Made by a program: the position numbers and the translations under genes. A DNA stretch of 64,000 nt from Dryocosmus kuriphilus. Its lineage: Eukaryota > Arthropoda > Insecta > Hymenoptera > Cynipidae. Positions 1-10,990 of this stretch are shown in pieces. The notes under the pieces were generated by a model, which made no database searches, was not told the origin of the DNA, and saw only the letters and a list, made by a program, of their open reading frames with translations. Numbering within the stretch: position 1 is the first letter of the stretch; each line of letters opens with the position of its first letter. The stretch is from contig CM076189.1 of NCBI GenBank assembly GCA_038277395.1, positions 84,991,421 to 85,055,420 of the forward strand. Direction: 5' to 3'.

Positions 1-551
1 TCACAGTGGAAGCGTACAGATGAGCCACGGCCGAAAAAAGCACGTCAAAGTCGGAGCAATGTTAAGTCAATGCTGAATATTCTTTTTGATTGTGAGGGTG
101 TTGTGCACTACGAATTTTCTCCAAGAAGCCAGACAATGAATAAAGAATATTACGTTGAAGCTCTGAAAAGATTGCGTGATGCCATGAGGAGGAAACGGCC
201 GCGTTTCTGGTCAAGCGGTGACTTGCTTCTTTAAAACGATAACGCGCCAGCGCATTCATCCAATCTTTTGCGGCAATTTTTGGCGAAACGCAAGATTTTG
301 CAGCTTCGCCAGCCTCCGTACAGTCCCGGCATAGCTCTGTGCGGCTTTTGGTTGATTGCAAAATTGAAAATGGCGCTCAAAGGAAAGCGGCACGACGAAC
401 CGGGACGATTCAGAGTAACGCGACGCGCGAGCTGAAGGCCATCCCAAAATCTGCGTTCGAGGACTGCTTTAAGATGTGGAAGCAGCGCTGGGAGCATACG
501 GTTCAATCATATGGTGATATCATTATCATAAATATCAAGAGAAATGGTTAA
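1..551 (+). pseudogene. mariner transposase C-terminal remnant
   Basis: The reading begins inside a mariner-family transposase at the window edge. Visible blocks, in order, are EPRPKKARQSRS, VKSMLNILFDCEGVVHYEF, YVEALKRLRDAMRRKRP, the catalytic-region motif NDNAPAHSSNLL, and QPPYSPGIALCGFWLI, a variant of the usual PPYSPDLAPxDFWLF. After about position 400 the homology moves to another frame (IPKSAFEDCFKMWKQRWEH), so there is at least one frameshift, and a stop follows LLL near 233. In an intact enzyme this protein cuts and joins element ends in the nucleus. This copy is inactive, and its 5' half lies outside the window. The family is clear; the subfamily is not assigned. Confidence 0.85.
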
Positions 552-1255
552 ATGTAGCAACTGACTATTAATATCTCTCACAGCCTCGTAATATAACCTT
601 ACAGGAGGAACAGACGACGTTAGGATGTCACTTGCTGAGTTTTCTTGGCAGTAGCTGTTTCGGAAGCTTCGTTTACGTAAGTTATCCGGAGAACCTTCAA
701 TACTCTGGCAAGAAGCTCGTCTAGTATCCTCTTCTACTCCTTGAAATTGCGTTGTTGCATCAGTGTTTGATTCCGCGAAATTTGATATTTCCTTATTACA
801 TCCGGAATCGAGTTCTTCTTCTTCATCACGGCATGTACTCAAATTATTGCTGAGACGTATGCTTCTGACAGAAATATGACCTTGCGAGAAAGTGCTAAGG
901 CCTGGGTTCGTTGTTTATTGCGAAAGACACGTATAGTGTTAGAGGAAATCGACGAAGATGTATTCATTAATTTAAGCACGCCAATAAACTGAATGATATC
1001 AATACTTGAAGGAGAAGAATCTCCTTCAGTCTCAGTTTCAGGTAAGTTAAATATTAAAATATTTTTCTTACATGCATTACGCAGGCAAATTGCCTTAATG
1101 CAGGATTCCACATCACATCCTTCTTGGTAGGAGAGATCATGGTGAAGGTTGGATTCGATTTTATTAATCTTCTCATTAACTTCATTAATCCTTTTGTCAA
1201 CAGAACCAGTATTCTCAGAAACTTTATTTTCAAGTTCAGTCAAACGCATATCCAT
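507..1255 (-). pseudogene. LINE ORF1-like (L1 ORF1p-type) remnant
   Basis: Two minus-strand reading frames (839-1255 and 507-842) abut with a frame change near 840. The upstream one begins with a heptad-like coiled coil (LENKVSEN, VNEKINKIE) and then has KKNILIFNLPETE, which resembles the start of the RNA-binding region of L1-type ORF1 proteins. The downstream one is acidic and ends with LTSSVPPVRLYYEAVRDI, which recalls the end of that domain. This suggests an ORF1 (nucleic-acid chaperone) fragment of a non-LTR retrotransposon; no reverse transcriptase is next to it. It could also be a host-derived copy of such a domain. The lower end overlaps the tail of the mariner remnant. Confidence 0.45.
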
Positions 1256-1430
1256 TTGGGATACAGTAGAAGAGACATTTTCAATTTTAGAAGATAGATT
1301 GTCAACAGGGATACGTGTTTTCTCAAAACCATATTTTATTTCATATCGTTATCTTACTTACCGACTGAAAACTTTTTTTTCGAGAAAAACGCAAAAATGC
1401 GTGAGAGTACAAGCGAGAGAGAAAATAAAA

Positions 1431-1540
1431 ATTTCGATATTTACGATATCGATATAGCGGTCCGCAAAATATCGATATGAAAAAAAAGACATGTATGTAC
1501 AAGAATATCGATATTTTCGATATTTTGATATCGATAACGA
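1431..1540. promoter_or_regulatory. cluster of TATCGATA (DRE/BEAF-like) motifs
   Basis: Four exact TATCGATA octamers are at 1447-1454, 1470-1477, 1506-1513 and 1529-1536, with further half-sites (TTCGATA) near 1434 and 1516. In Drosophila this octamer is the DREF-binding element, and clustered CGATA is the BEAF-32 insulator motif. No gene start is visible immediately beside it, so a regulatory role is only inferred. Confidence 0.4.
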
Positions 1541-1545
1541 ATCAT

Positions 1546-2375
1546 TAGGTCAGAGACCTTTTTAATAAATTAGGAAGTCGATCTTCGCCTAAAGTTGTAA
1601 CTGTCCGCAAATAATTCTCGGATTTTTATGAAATTTTGACGAAATACTTCTGAAGTGTTATAATTTTAGAAAATTAAACAAAGATCGATTTTTCAAAACG
1701 GAAAAAGACAGAGCCTCCCTCATGTAACAATTGGAAGTTGTAGACTATGGAATTAATAATTTTCTTCTAAGCTTTACTGACACATTCTCTAATTAAATTA
1801 GCATAATTTCAATAGTTATTGTAATTTCAGTAATTTAGATTTATAGAGTTCACTAATATTTCATTTTTAACTCGAAAAGGACTTTTTGGTGTATCAAGAC
1901 ATAGATATAAGCTGTCTGAATTAAAGAAAATGAAACTAAATGTATAATTAATAGTATAGGTGAATTATTATATTCCGCAGCAGAATTTATCAACAGCAGG
2001 TAGTTGAAAAATAGAATACCCAAAACCGCCACCTTAAAATGTTTTTTAAGTTGCTTGAAATATTCGAAATAGACTGAAATCCTGGAAAACCCTTTAAAAT
2101 CCCTTGATATTATTATTTCATTTAATATTCGTGTAGAAATTTATGTTTAAGGAAAATGAAAAATTACAAATAGCAAACTCTGCTGATTTTTTTGTAGAAT
2201 CTTGTAATTTTCCTTATTATCTTCTTGTAGAAATTATTATTTTTCTACAATTCTAGATAGAAATTTGTAGTTTTTTAATAAAGTATATGGAAAACTACAA
2301 ATGGCTGCTTCTCGTCATTTTTTGCAGAAACTCGTAATTTTTGTAATTTTTTTGGAAATTAGTGATTTTCATTCT
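1546..2375. other. AT-rich stretch, no gene seen
   Basis: No supported reading frame. From about 2130 the DNA contains loose repeats of a motif like TTTTTGTAGAAATTCGTAAT; similar motif-rich DNA recurs at 4730-4830 and 11040-11460. Confidence 0.5.
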
Positions 2376-4665
2376 GTGTGCTAATTTCTAGTGATCCTGA
2401 AACTAAGATCTAGACTAGCGTTAAATAAGAAAACTAGCCCTCCAGAGACAGCAGTACGTTTCAATATAGATAGGTTTATAATGCCAACAGGAACTTGGAA
2501 TTATCAATTAAAGATTTCTAATAGTTTCGATGATCGCTAACAACAGGGAGGCGATGGCGATAATTGTGAGGAAGACCCGGACACCCTGTGGGGTAATATG
2601 GCAGAGGCGATAAGGTCAGCCGCAAAAAGTACTGTAGGTTTAAAGAAAGTAGACAACAGCAAACTGCGGTTCGGCGAAGGTTGCAAACTATGGTTTAAAA
2701 ATCGAACATAGGTCTCAGAAATTAGTTTACAAAATAATTGCAGTCAAACACATAACATGTATCTGGATATTAGTAAAAGTACAAATAGGTTTCACATATC
2801 CAAAAAAAGGGAGTGGGAAAAGAATTAAATACTAGCAATAGACACGCGTAATTAACCAAATAACCGACGTGAGACATACAGGGGATAAATTTTATAAGGA
2901 AAAGCTGTAAAAGTAGAACAGATGCAATGTGGGACGAAAATGGCAATTTAGTAGCTGATGCAAAAGAGTGACTAAATTTATGGAAAAGCTATTTCAAAAA
3001 GCAATTTTGAACATATGCGAAGCTCGCGTTGAGGTTAATCTCGGTAAAATCTACACTGCTGATCTACTAATTGATGAACCTACTGATCAAGAAATAGAAA
3101 TGGCCAAAAAGAAGTTCAAAAATAACAAAGCCGCGGGCATTGACGACCTACCGTCAGAACTGATAAAAAATGGGGGCCGTCGCCTCACCAGGAAATTTGC
3201 AAATTAATTCGCGCAATCTGGAAAGCAGAAAGCATACTGGAGGAATGGAATACCTCTATTATTATACCCATTTTTTAAAAAAGCGATAAAACGAACCGTT
3301 ACAATTATCGGGGAATTTCACTTGTGCCTTCGGGCTAGAAGATCGTAACTAATCTAATCTTAAATAGAATAACGCTTTTCGATGAGGAAATCATTGGGAA
3401 CTACCAGTGTGCATTCCACCGAATCCGGTCTACAAGCGATCAAATGTTTAGAATTAGACAACTGCTAGAAAAGAAATGGGAATTTAATGAAGCAATACAT
3501 CAGCTATTTATCGAAATAAAAAAAGCTTACGACTCTATTATACGCGCACGAATGTACTGCATTCTGGAGATCTTGGGTGTACCAAGGAAATTGGTTAGAC
3601 TTATCGATGTTTGCTTAAGCGGCAGTAGGGGTAGAATACGCGTAAACGGAAGTTTAGCTGAAGAGTTTTTGATCCGCGTTGGCCTGAAACAGGGCGATGC
3701 GCTTTCGTGCATCCTTTTCAACTTAGTTTTAGAAAACGTGGTCAGAGAAGTACAAACAAATCCGTCCGGTGCCACCCTCAATGGGATAATGCAAATTCTG
3801 GGATATGCGGATGATCTCGACTTACTCGGGGATGATAAAGAAACGGTAGCTAAAAATGCGGAAATATTGATTTAAAAATCCAAGGAAATAGGTTTAAATG
3901 TCAGCGAATCGAAGAAAAAATATTTGGTCGTCGACAGATCAGAAAAAATCAATTAAAAGGGGGATCTAATGGCCGAAAATATGAAACTTGAAAGAGTTAA
4001 GGAGTTTTAACTACATCTGGGCTATTATAACTAGCGACAATAACATTAAAACGAAAATCAACAGGCAGCAGCACGCTGGCAATGGGTGCTACTATGCACC
4101 AAATACATTAATAATATCGCGATCGTTATCTAGAAACATCAAAGTAAGAATTTACAAAACGATAATAATGCCGGTTGTCATGTACGGGTGCGAAACGTGA
4201 GCGCTGATGAAAAGGAGAGGAGAACAGGTGTAGGGTATTCGAAAATAAAGTACTTATAAAAATCTATGGTCCCAAAAGGCACGAAGAGACTGGTGAATGG
4301 AGAAAATGGAAAATGGAGAAGCACTGCGTGCTCTCTACGTTCAGTAAATATTAATATAGTAATGAAAGCGGGCAAATTAAGCTGGGCGGGACACGTTGCA
4401 AGAATGGGCAACGCAAGAACAGTGGCGCAGGTTTTAAGAGGAAAAGCGAATAGTAAGAGACCTCTAGGCAGGCCGAGAAACAGATGGGAGAAAAACGCAA
4501 GGGTCGATATAAAAGAGCTAGGACATGATTATTTAAACTGGATGAATGATGCACAGGTTGGAGATGCGTGGCGGTTCTGGGTAGCAGAGCCAATGAAATT
4601 CCGAGTTCGCAAAGCTACACCATAAGAGTAATGATAACAATAATTATTATTATTGTTATTTATAT
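2376..4665 (+). mobile_element. RTE-like non-LTR retrotransposon, copy 1 (5'-truncated)
   Basis: The element reads left to right through several frames. It starts near the end of the endonuclease/linker region (LRSRLALNKK, then AAKSTVGLKK). The RT core is in two pieces: 2968-3207 (NNKAAGIDDLPSELIKNGG) and 3444-3875. The second has LFIEIKKAYDSIIRARM, VNGSLAEEFLIRVGLKQGDALSCILFN and the catalytic GYADDLDLLGDD. Then come RIYKTIIMPVVMYGCET (4150) and the C-terminal LSWAGHVARMG and RPLGRPRNRWE (4380-4490). A tail rich in ATT/AAT triplets (4630-4663) follows, as expected for an RTE-like 3' end. Stops and frameshifts make it dead, although the YADD box survives. It is the same family as the minus-strand copy at 61-63 kb. 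Confidence 0.85.
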
Positions 4666-4840
4666 ATTGGGTAGCTGCCTATGGGGAAAAAAAATGTGAA
4701 TGCGTAATTTTTCTTAATATATTTTTAGCTAGTAGAAGTTTGGACTTTTCTCTGTTTTTGTAGAAATTGGTCATGTTTGTCATTTTTCGTAGAACATTGT
4801 CATTTCCCTTAATTCTTGTACAAATTCGAAACTAAAAATC

Positions 4841-5112
4841 TGCCCGCTTCGCGGGCACATTCTCATCGCGCGCTTCGCGCTAAGTATGAGCGCGCCTAAT
4901 GCGGGTTTGTTGGCACACTCGCTTCGCGCTCGATACGTTACTTACGGCCCTCGCGCTTCGCGCTCGATAGATTATTCACCTCGCGCTACGCGCTCGGTGT
5001 TTACGGATCGTACAAACCTTTAAATTAAAAATAACAAAATAAATTATTTTACTTGAGTCTCTATCGCCCTTAAGGAATACATTCTCACCATGACACTCGC
5101 GCTTCCCGCTCG
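4841..5112. repeat. GC-rich mini-hairpin array, left arm of foldback element
   Basis: Repeated short self-complementary words such as CGCGCTTCGCGC and CTCGCGCTTCGCGCTCGAT occur about seven times in an otherwise AT-rich region. Each can fold into a small hairpin. The same words in reverse orientation occur at 12405-12680. Confidence 0.75.
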
Positions 5113-5476
5113 ATAATTGATCGATTAAACGAACTTACCTTAAGTGAAGTTCAATCGTAATTATATGAAGCGCCTCTTTCGAAGTAATCACTTGGTAGTG
5201 TCCCTACTCTATGCCGATAGCGCCACAAGTTTACAGTAAAAAGAAAGAAGAACCCTTGCTTGCCCGCCGGCTCCCTGCCACGCCTCCGCTGTACTTCCGC
5301 TGCAATTTCATTATTCAAAGTTTGCCGTAACTCAGTGGGGAAAATATTGAATTTATTCAATTGGGTAAGAATTAAGTATTTTTTAATTTGGGTGGGAGTG
5401 ATTACTTCGAAAGAGGCGCTTCATATAATTACGATTGAACTTCACTTAAGGTAAGTTCGTTTAATCGATCAATTAT
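5113..5476. mobile_element. Short DIRS-derived inverted-repeat element (perfect 80-bp arms)
   Basis: Positions 5113-5192 and 5397-5476 are perfect reverse complements over 80 bp, with a 204-bp loop. The inner parts of the arms and the left half of the loop (to about 5316) match, in reverse complement, the right end and 5' leader of the neighbouring DIRS element (10045-10204), including the run through GCGCCACAAGTTTACAG. It is therefore probably a non-autonomous deletion derivative of a related DIRS subfamily. The outer 46 bp of each arm are not part of the recognisable DIRS terminal repeat. The right arm shares six bases (AATTAT) with the start of the full DIRS copy. Confidence 0.65.
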
Positions 5477-5649
5477 ATTTCGCGCCTTTTTCTCGTAATC
5501 ACTTGGTAGATGTTGAAATCCTAGTTTCGGCAAAAAAAAATGTATTATTATATTTAAATACAACTATTATTTATTATAAAATGTATTTATCTCTGCATAT
5601 GTGAAAAAAATCCATTACAACAATATGAAAACGGATTGAAAATAGTTTT

Positions 5650-6577
5650 CTTCTACAAACTCAAGATGCTATTAGCAAACGTATTTTCGTCTTCGATCAA
5701 ATTCAAATCGTAAAATTTTACGAAAGTATCCGATTCCTTAGTCACCTGCTGTCGATTTTATGGTGTCAGTACTGATTCCTTGTCTTTTTTCAGCTGACGT
5801 CGATGCGCGTCTAGTGCTATAAGCTTTGAAAATATTCGTATCGATGCCGCTCAGTACTAATACCCGTTTTCTCCAATGGCTTAAGGTTTGCGAGCCTACT
5901 TTATTATGTGGTTTTTGGAAGGAAATGAATAGTTCATTTGTATTTTCCCGCAAAGGTTTCGTTCTCTCAATATATTCATCTAAAGCCTGGGCAGGACAGA
6001 TACTCTTGTCATGGTAAAACGGTAATTTTAATACTGGTTGTTTCCTACCAGGCTTAGATGTTTTAATTTGATCCGGAATGGTTATTTCAATTCTGTTTTT
6101 TAGTTTTTAAATATTTTCTATCTTGATCCATGAGAAGGTTTGAATTCTATGAGCAGTCACTAGGGCTAAGAGAGAGATCAATTTATAAGAAAGATTTTTG
6201 AAGCTAATTTCATCATTCGGAACCCACTTAGCGAGAAAAACAAGCACTGTTTTAGGGTTCCAGGTAATATTGTACTTTGGAGTTTGAGGGCGAAGTTTCG
6301 ATGTAGCTTTGAATATTCGTTTGACTCCGAAATTGTTGGCTATCTCTTCACCTAGAGCAGTTGACACGGCTGAACGGTATGAATTTAGGGATTCATATGA
6401 AACCCCTTTATTGACTTGCTCTGTTAGAAAGTTTTGAATTTCTATAAGGTTGATTGAAAATGGATCTATTTTCTTCCATGTACAAAATATTTGCCATTTC
6501 CTTATAGGTACATCGTATTGCCTTAACGTTGAGTTTGTAACAGAGCGGATTGCGAGATTAATTGCTTCTTCTGACAT
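5650..6577 (-). pseudogene. DIRS tyrosine recombinase
   Basis: This protein would integrate the circular DIRS DNA by site-specific-type recombination. The N-terminal SAM-like core-binding region is seen at 6577-6110 (SVTNSTLRQYDVPIRKWQIF, FLTEQVNKGVSYESLNSYRSAV, then LLALVTAHRIQTFSW). One in-frame TAA at about 6107 interrupts it. The frame resumes with IPDQIKTSKPGRKQPVLKL and PAQALDEYIERTKPLRENTN. The catalytic C-terminus reads GSQTLSHWRKRVLVLSGID and AYSTRRASTSAEKRQGIS. A frameshift near 5738 leads into ESDTFVKFYDLNLIED, which carries the likely nucleophilic tyrosine. One nonsense and one frameshift mutation mean it is inactive. Assignment to the DIRS/Ngaro recombinase type is firm. Confidence 0.8.
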
Positions 6578-6599
6578 TCCTTTTAAGGCATATGCTTGC

Positions 6600-8460
6600 C
6601 TGATAAAACTCCTGCTATCAGCGTGAGTTGTTGCCAGAGTGGATGAGGACTCCTGTCAGAAGAACGTAAAAGATTGATGTTAGGTTTGAATGAAACCTTT
6701 TCAGAAATCAGCATGTCATTATAAAGTGGATACCAGGGTTGAGTTGGCCAGTCTGGCACAATTACAATACCTTCAGAACCTTCTTGTTTTATTTTTGTTA
6801 AAACTTTTAATATGATGGCAAATGGTATAAAAGCATCAAAGGAATTTTCTTTCTACGTTACAGTAAAAGCGTCTATTGTGATAGAGCCTGGATCCTTTTT
6901 CCACGATATATATTTTTCGCATTTTTTATTTGCTTGGCTGGCAAATAGATCAATATCTGGTTTTTTAAACTTTTGGCATATTATTCCAAAAGCTTTTGGC
7001 GATAATTCATATTCGGTTTCCGGTTTTAATTGTCTAGATTCAAAATCAGGAATTTCGTTATCTTTAGAGCCAAGGTAAGAAGCGAACAGCCAAATCCCGC
7101 GTTTTTCGCACCATTTCCAAATTTCTTTTGCGAGTTTGCTTAAATTAAAAATGTGCGTACACCCCATACGCTTAATATAAGTAATTGCTGTCGTATTGTC
7201 AATTCGTAATAAAATATTACTGTTTTTAATGTCTTTTGCAAAGCTTTTTAGTCTGAAAAAAGCTGCTGATAATTCTAATATATTAATATGTTGTGTGCGT
7301 TCTTCTGTAGTCCAAAAACATTGAATTTTTTCTCCCTTACAATGTGCTCCCCACCCTGAAGTAGAGGAGTCTGAAAAATTTCCGTAACAAAGTTCATGTA
7401 GTGAATAGGTTTGCATATACCAAAAATATTAGAATCCCATCATTCAAGATCCTCCTCTATTTTGGAAGTAATTTTCGTGGTTACATCAAAATTATTATTG
7501 TTCTTTACGAGAGCATTAATTTTTTCTCTTTCTAAATCTTTCATATATGACCAACCATAAACAGCTGCATGACAACAAAAGCCTAAGGTTCTAACAAGAG
7601 AAGAAAATTCTCTGATTGTGCATAGTTTTTTACTTTTAAAGTGATTAATTAACTTCTTCGTATTCTGCCGTTTACCAAGAGGAAGTTCGATTTTCATAGA
7701 TTCCGAATTGAAAATCAATCCTAAAAATCTACAAATTCTTGAAGGTTCTAGTTGACTTTTTTCCTCATTTACAATAAAACCTAAATGTAATAGCAGCTTT
7801 ATCGTATATTTAACAACTTTTCTGCATTCATTATATGTGATGGCTAGAATATATAAATCATCTAGGTATATAGAGCAGGAAACCCCGGATTTTCTCAAGT
7901 GCACACGACCTGTTTCATAATTTTTGTGAAAACTAATAGTGCACAGTTCAGACCAAACGGGAGAGCAGTAAATTCATATAACTCTTTTTGAAATAAAAAC
8001 CTCAAAAATTTTCTATGCTTTTTCATAATTGGAATTACATAGTAAGCATCCTTTAAATCTATCGTTGCCATAAAACATCCTTGATGCATTAAGCTTTGCG
8101 CTATTCTTGCGTCTTCCATTTTAAAATGTGTTGTATGTATGAATTCATTTAGATTTTTTAAGTTCAAAATTAATCTGTAAGAACCGTCAGGTTTGGGGCG
8201 TAGAAAAAAGCTAGAAACAAATTGATTTTTTACATGCTTACACTTAACAACTACTCCCTTTGTAATTAATTTGTGAATTTGGTGTGTAATTCATTCAGAT
8301 TCCGACTTGCTCCAAGAAGGTTCTGATGGTAAATATTTTTGAACAACAGGTGATTGAAAATGTATTTTAAAACCTTTTATTCACTTTAAAATTTTTGAGT
8401 GAGACGTGAGTTTTGTCCAATTATTAGAAAAATGTTGCAATCTCCCTGCTAAGCTACTTA
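6600..8460 (-). pseudogene. DIRS reverse transcriptase-RNase H
   Basis: Reading from 8460 downward: GRLQHFSNNWTKLTS (typical DIRS N-terminal block), SSFFLRPKPDGSYRLILNLK (RT fingers), GCFMATIDLKDAYYVIPI (first catalytic Asp), LYEFTALPFGLN, then a frame change near 7900. It continues with the intact catalytic SIYLDDLYILA, and the connection region runs to about 7440. RNase H follows at 7416-6853 (FSDSSTSGWGAH, NILELSAAFF, ILLRIDNTTAITYI, PDIDLFASQAN). Beyond a stop at 6853 the homologous tail continues (EGIVIVPDWPTQPWYPL) to about 6600, where the recombinase gene starts in another frame. Several stops and frameshifts are present, although the YLDD box is intact. Confidence 0.85.
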
Positions 8461-8466
8461 CATTAC

Positions 8467-9995
8467 TTAATTGCGTTTTCTCTGTAGGTTGCGGGTTCCT
8501 TGATTATTGTGATTCAATGATGTCTGCGGACGACGTTGTTGTTTCGTTGATTGTTGGTAATGATGCCCGCTCGCTGACTTTGTTTTCTGCTGCTGGTGGT
8601 TGGCAGTTTTGCTTGGCTGAGGGAGCGGGCTGTTCGCATCTTTTGAATCTTTGCTTGAAAATTTTTTAAAAGGTTTCAAGTCACGACATGTTTTTTCCAG
8701 CAACTTTGCAGTTTCCAATTGCATTTCGAGTTGACTTCCAAACAGCCATTCATCGATTTCTGCAGCTTTTAGTATTTCTCTCAATTTTTGATTAATTTTC
8801 TTTAAAATTAGAAATCTTCTAGTTTGAGATTCGTCTCTTTGTAGATCCACTAAAACTCTGCATGTGTCACTTATGACTTGTGTAAATTGATTAGGATCAA
8901 TTTCTTTCATTTTTGATAATATAAATAGTAAAGAACTTAACGCTGCTATACATACTGAAACTTTTTCTTGTTTTATGATTAGGCGGTTGTCACTGTTAGC
9001 GATTGGGTCAGTGATACTTAATTTTACCTGAGGGTTAAGTTTCGGGGCCTCCAAGAAGAGACCATTTTTTGCTTGAGGATATTTTTGTGGCAATTCTTTC
9101 TTTTCCTCTGTAGGCAGTCCGCTTTTATAAATCTCTTTCTAGCGAAAGAGAATTTCTTCATGTATAGGCGTAGCGTGCGTTTTGTCTTTTGTTAAGCGTT
9201 GGCCTATAGCTTGTAAAAAATTTCCGTCCAACTGCTCAACTGCTTCAGGTGATTTCGATGCACTTGGCTCCTTACCTGAATTTTCGACTCGCTTGTCAGC
9301 ATTTGCGTCGTCTGCTCTTTTATTTGCTGCATTGGTATTAGAGTCCATTTTATTATGTGCGCTCTCAGTTGATACGTTGTTTGGATTAGCATCAGTCGGT
9401 ATTGCAGCTTTTTCTATTACCGAGTTGGTGCCACATTGTCTTTCCTCCGAAAGCGAACGGCCATCTTTGTTTTTGGCTGGAGTTTGTCTGCCTGATGCAC
9501 TGCCATCCTCGCTTGACGAACTGCTACTTGAGCCTGCAATGAAATTCAGTTTTCGGTCTGTTAATGAAATGTATGAGATGTAACTACGGATAAACAGTCC
9601 TGAACTGTTTTGTTAAGCCTAACCAAACAAATTTTAATCCATAATAGTTACATCATACAAATTTCCAACACGTGCATCGTAACCTAACAGCCTAACTGTC
9701 GAGCGTTTTGCAGTGCATTCTTATTTATTTAACGAAAGCAATGACCTAATCAATTGCTTTATTGTATATGCTAACCGAAAACACTGAATTTCATAGGATC
9801 GCTGTTGACTGACTGAAACAAAGAAATGTATATTAGGAAAAACTTACTCCTTTTTCTTGATCTACGGCGGCTCTTTTTTGCTTTTTTCAATCTCTTCTTT
9901 AGTCGTTTTAGTCTTTTCAGTTCTTGTTTGATATTAATTTCTTCTTCAGAAGAATCTGAGCTGGAATCTTAATCGTTGCGGCTTCTCTTTCCCAT
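8467..9995 (-). pseudogene. DIRS gag-like gene with a spliced intron
   Basis: Exon 1 runs from an ATG at 9995-9993 to 9848 and encodes MGKRSRND, then an in-frame TAA (9969-9971), then an acidic/serine stretch and a basic lysine-arginine run. The donor is GTAAGT at 9847 and the acceptor is TTGCAG ending at 9534, so the intron is 314 nt. Joining restores one frame and produces a continuous serine run across the junction. Exon 2 continues as one frame (GSASGRQTPAKNKDGRSL, AHNKMDSNTN, NFLQAIGQRLTK), crosses a TAG at 9139-9141, and then reads KSGLPTEEKKELPQKYPQ and PKLNPQVKLSITDP. The gag core follows, ending in a Gln/Asn/Arg-rich tail at 8467. In total about 404 codons with two premature stops. 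Gag forms the particle that packages element RNA. Confidence 0.75.
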
Positions 9996-10219
9996 ATTGC
10001 AAGATTTTTGGTTTTTTCCTCGCGTGTGGCTTCTCCGGCACAAAGAAGAAGAATGAAATTGCAGCGGAAGTACAGTGGAGGCGTGGCAGGGAGCCGGCGG
10101 GCAAGCAAGGGTTCTTCTTTCTTTTTACTGTAAACTTGTGGCGCTATCGGCATAGAGCAGAGATACTACCAAGTGATTACGAGAAAGAGGCGCGAAATAT
10201 AATTACATTTTTTAAAACC

Positions 10220-10990
10220 ACATTGTAGATTGGTAAAGCTTTCTTGTGATTCAAAAATAAGTTTTGTAGCTCTTTTCAAGGTGAACAATTCTGTTTGTTA
10301 ATATTTTGTCATATCTTGCATAGTTGTGCTGAAAGATGGCTTTCTTTATATTTCATAGCATGCTTCACGAATAACTTAAAAAGCACGCGTCTGCTTAAAA
10401 AAAATGATTGAGAGCAAATTTGTAGATACTTTTGAGGCAAACAACCTTGTTTATCATCATTTTTCTATATCTTGCATATTTTGGCTGGAAATGTGAAATT
10501 CTTTATTTTTAATATCGTTTTATCGAGTAAAAGAAAAACCGCGCATTTGATCAAAAAACGGTTAAAACAAGATTTGTAGATCCTTTTAAATTGAAAAACT
10601 TTGTTTTTTACCATTTTTTTGTATCTTGAATATTTTGGCTGGAAAACAGAATTATTTAATTTTAACAGTGTTTTCTTGATTAAAACAAAAACCGCTCATT
10701 TTGTCAAAAAACGGCTAAGGCAAAATCTGTAGGTTTTTTGGGGTGAGCAATCTTACATTCTTACATTATTTTTATCTCTCACGGTTTAGCCGGAAAATGG
10801 ATTTCTTGATTTTGTGAAAACAGTTTTTTATGGATAAAGCCATAACCGTTGGTCAAAAACTGCTGGTTAACGAACGCGTCCTTTCTTTTTACCCCTTAAA
10901 AAGAAGTGTAACAAAGTTCACTCCAATCCGATTAGTCCTTCGAAAGTTAAAGTGGGAACAGTCTCCAACGACAACGACGCCGACAACAGA
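10220..10990. repeat. 154-bp tandem repeats, left inner arm of foldback element
   Basis: Four imperfect units are marked by a TGTAG word at 10265, 10421, 10575 and 10729 (spacings 156, 154, 154). Each continues through a TTTTGGCTGGAAAA-like block and an AAAACCGCTCATT-like block. The last unit runs into CATAACCGTTGGTCAAAAACTG, which is matched in reverse complement around 11750-11800. Confidence 0.75.

Larger units (their letters stand above)
5471..10204 (-). mobile_element. DIRS-like tyrosine-recombinase retrotransposon
   Basis: The element is bounded by about 39-bp inverted terminal repeats (5471-5509 and 10166-10204, one mismatch). On the minus strand it carries, in order, gag (9995-8467, with an intron), reverse transcriptase plus RNase H (about 8460-6600) and a tyrosine recombinase (6577-5650). 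The RT and recombinase genes overlap in different frames near 6600. This gene order, with a recombinase in place of a DDE integrase and inverted terminal repeats, is characteristic of DIRS elements, which integrate as circles. No flanking target duplication is evident, as expected for DIRS. Stops and frameshifts in every gene indicate a dead copy. It sits in an AATT site within the foldback element. Confidence 0.85.

Noticed and set aside
4841..5112. GC-rich repeated hairpins as a CRISPR array or bacterial-type terminators
   Set aside because: Units are of irregular spacing with no conserved repeat/spacer pattern, and the same words occur inverted at the other end of a eukaryotic foldback element.
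9182..9583. 133-codon + strand frame over the DIRS gag
   Set aside because: It lies opposite the well-supported gag exon 2 and has only generic Ser/Leu/Ala content; a shadow frame.
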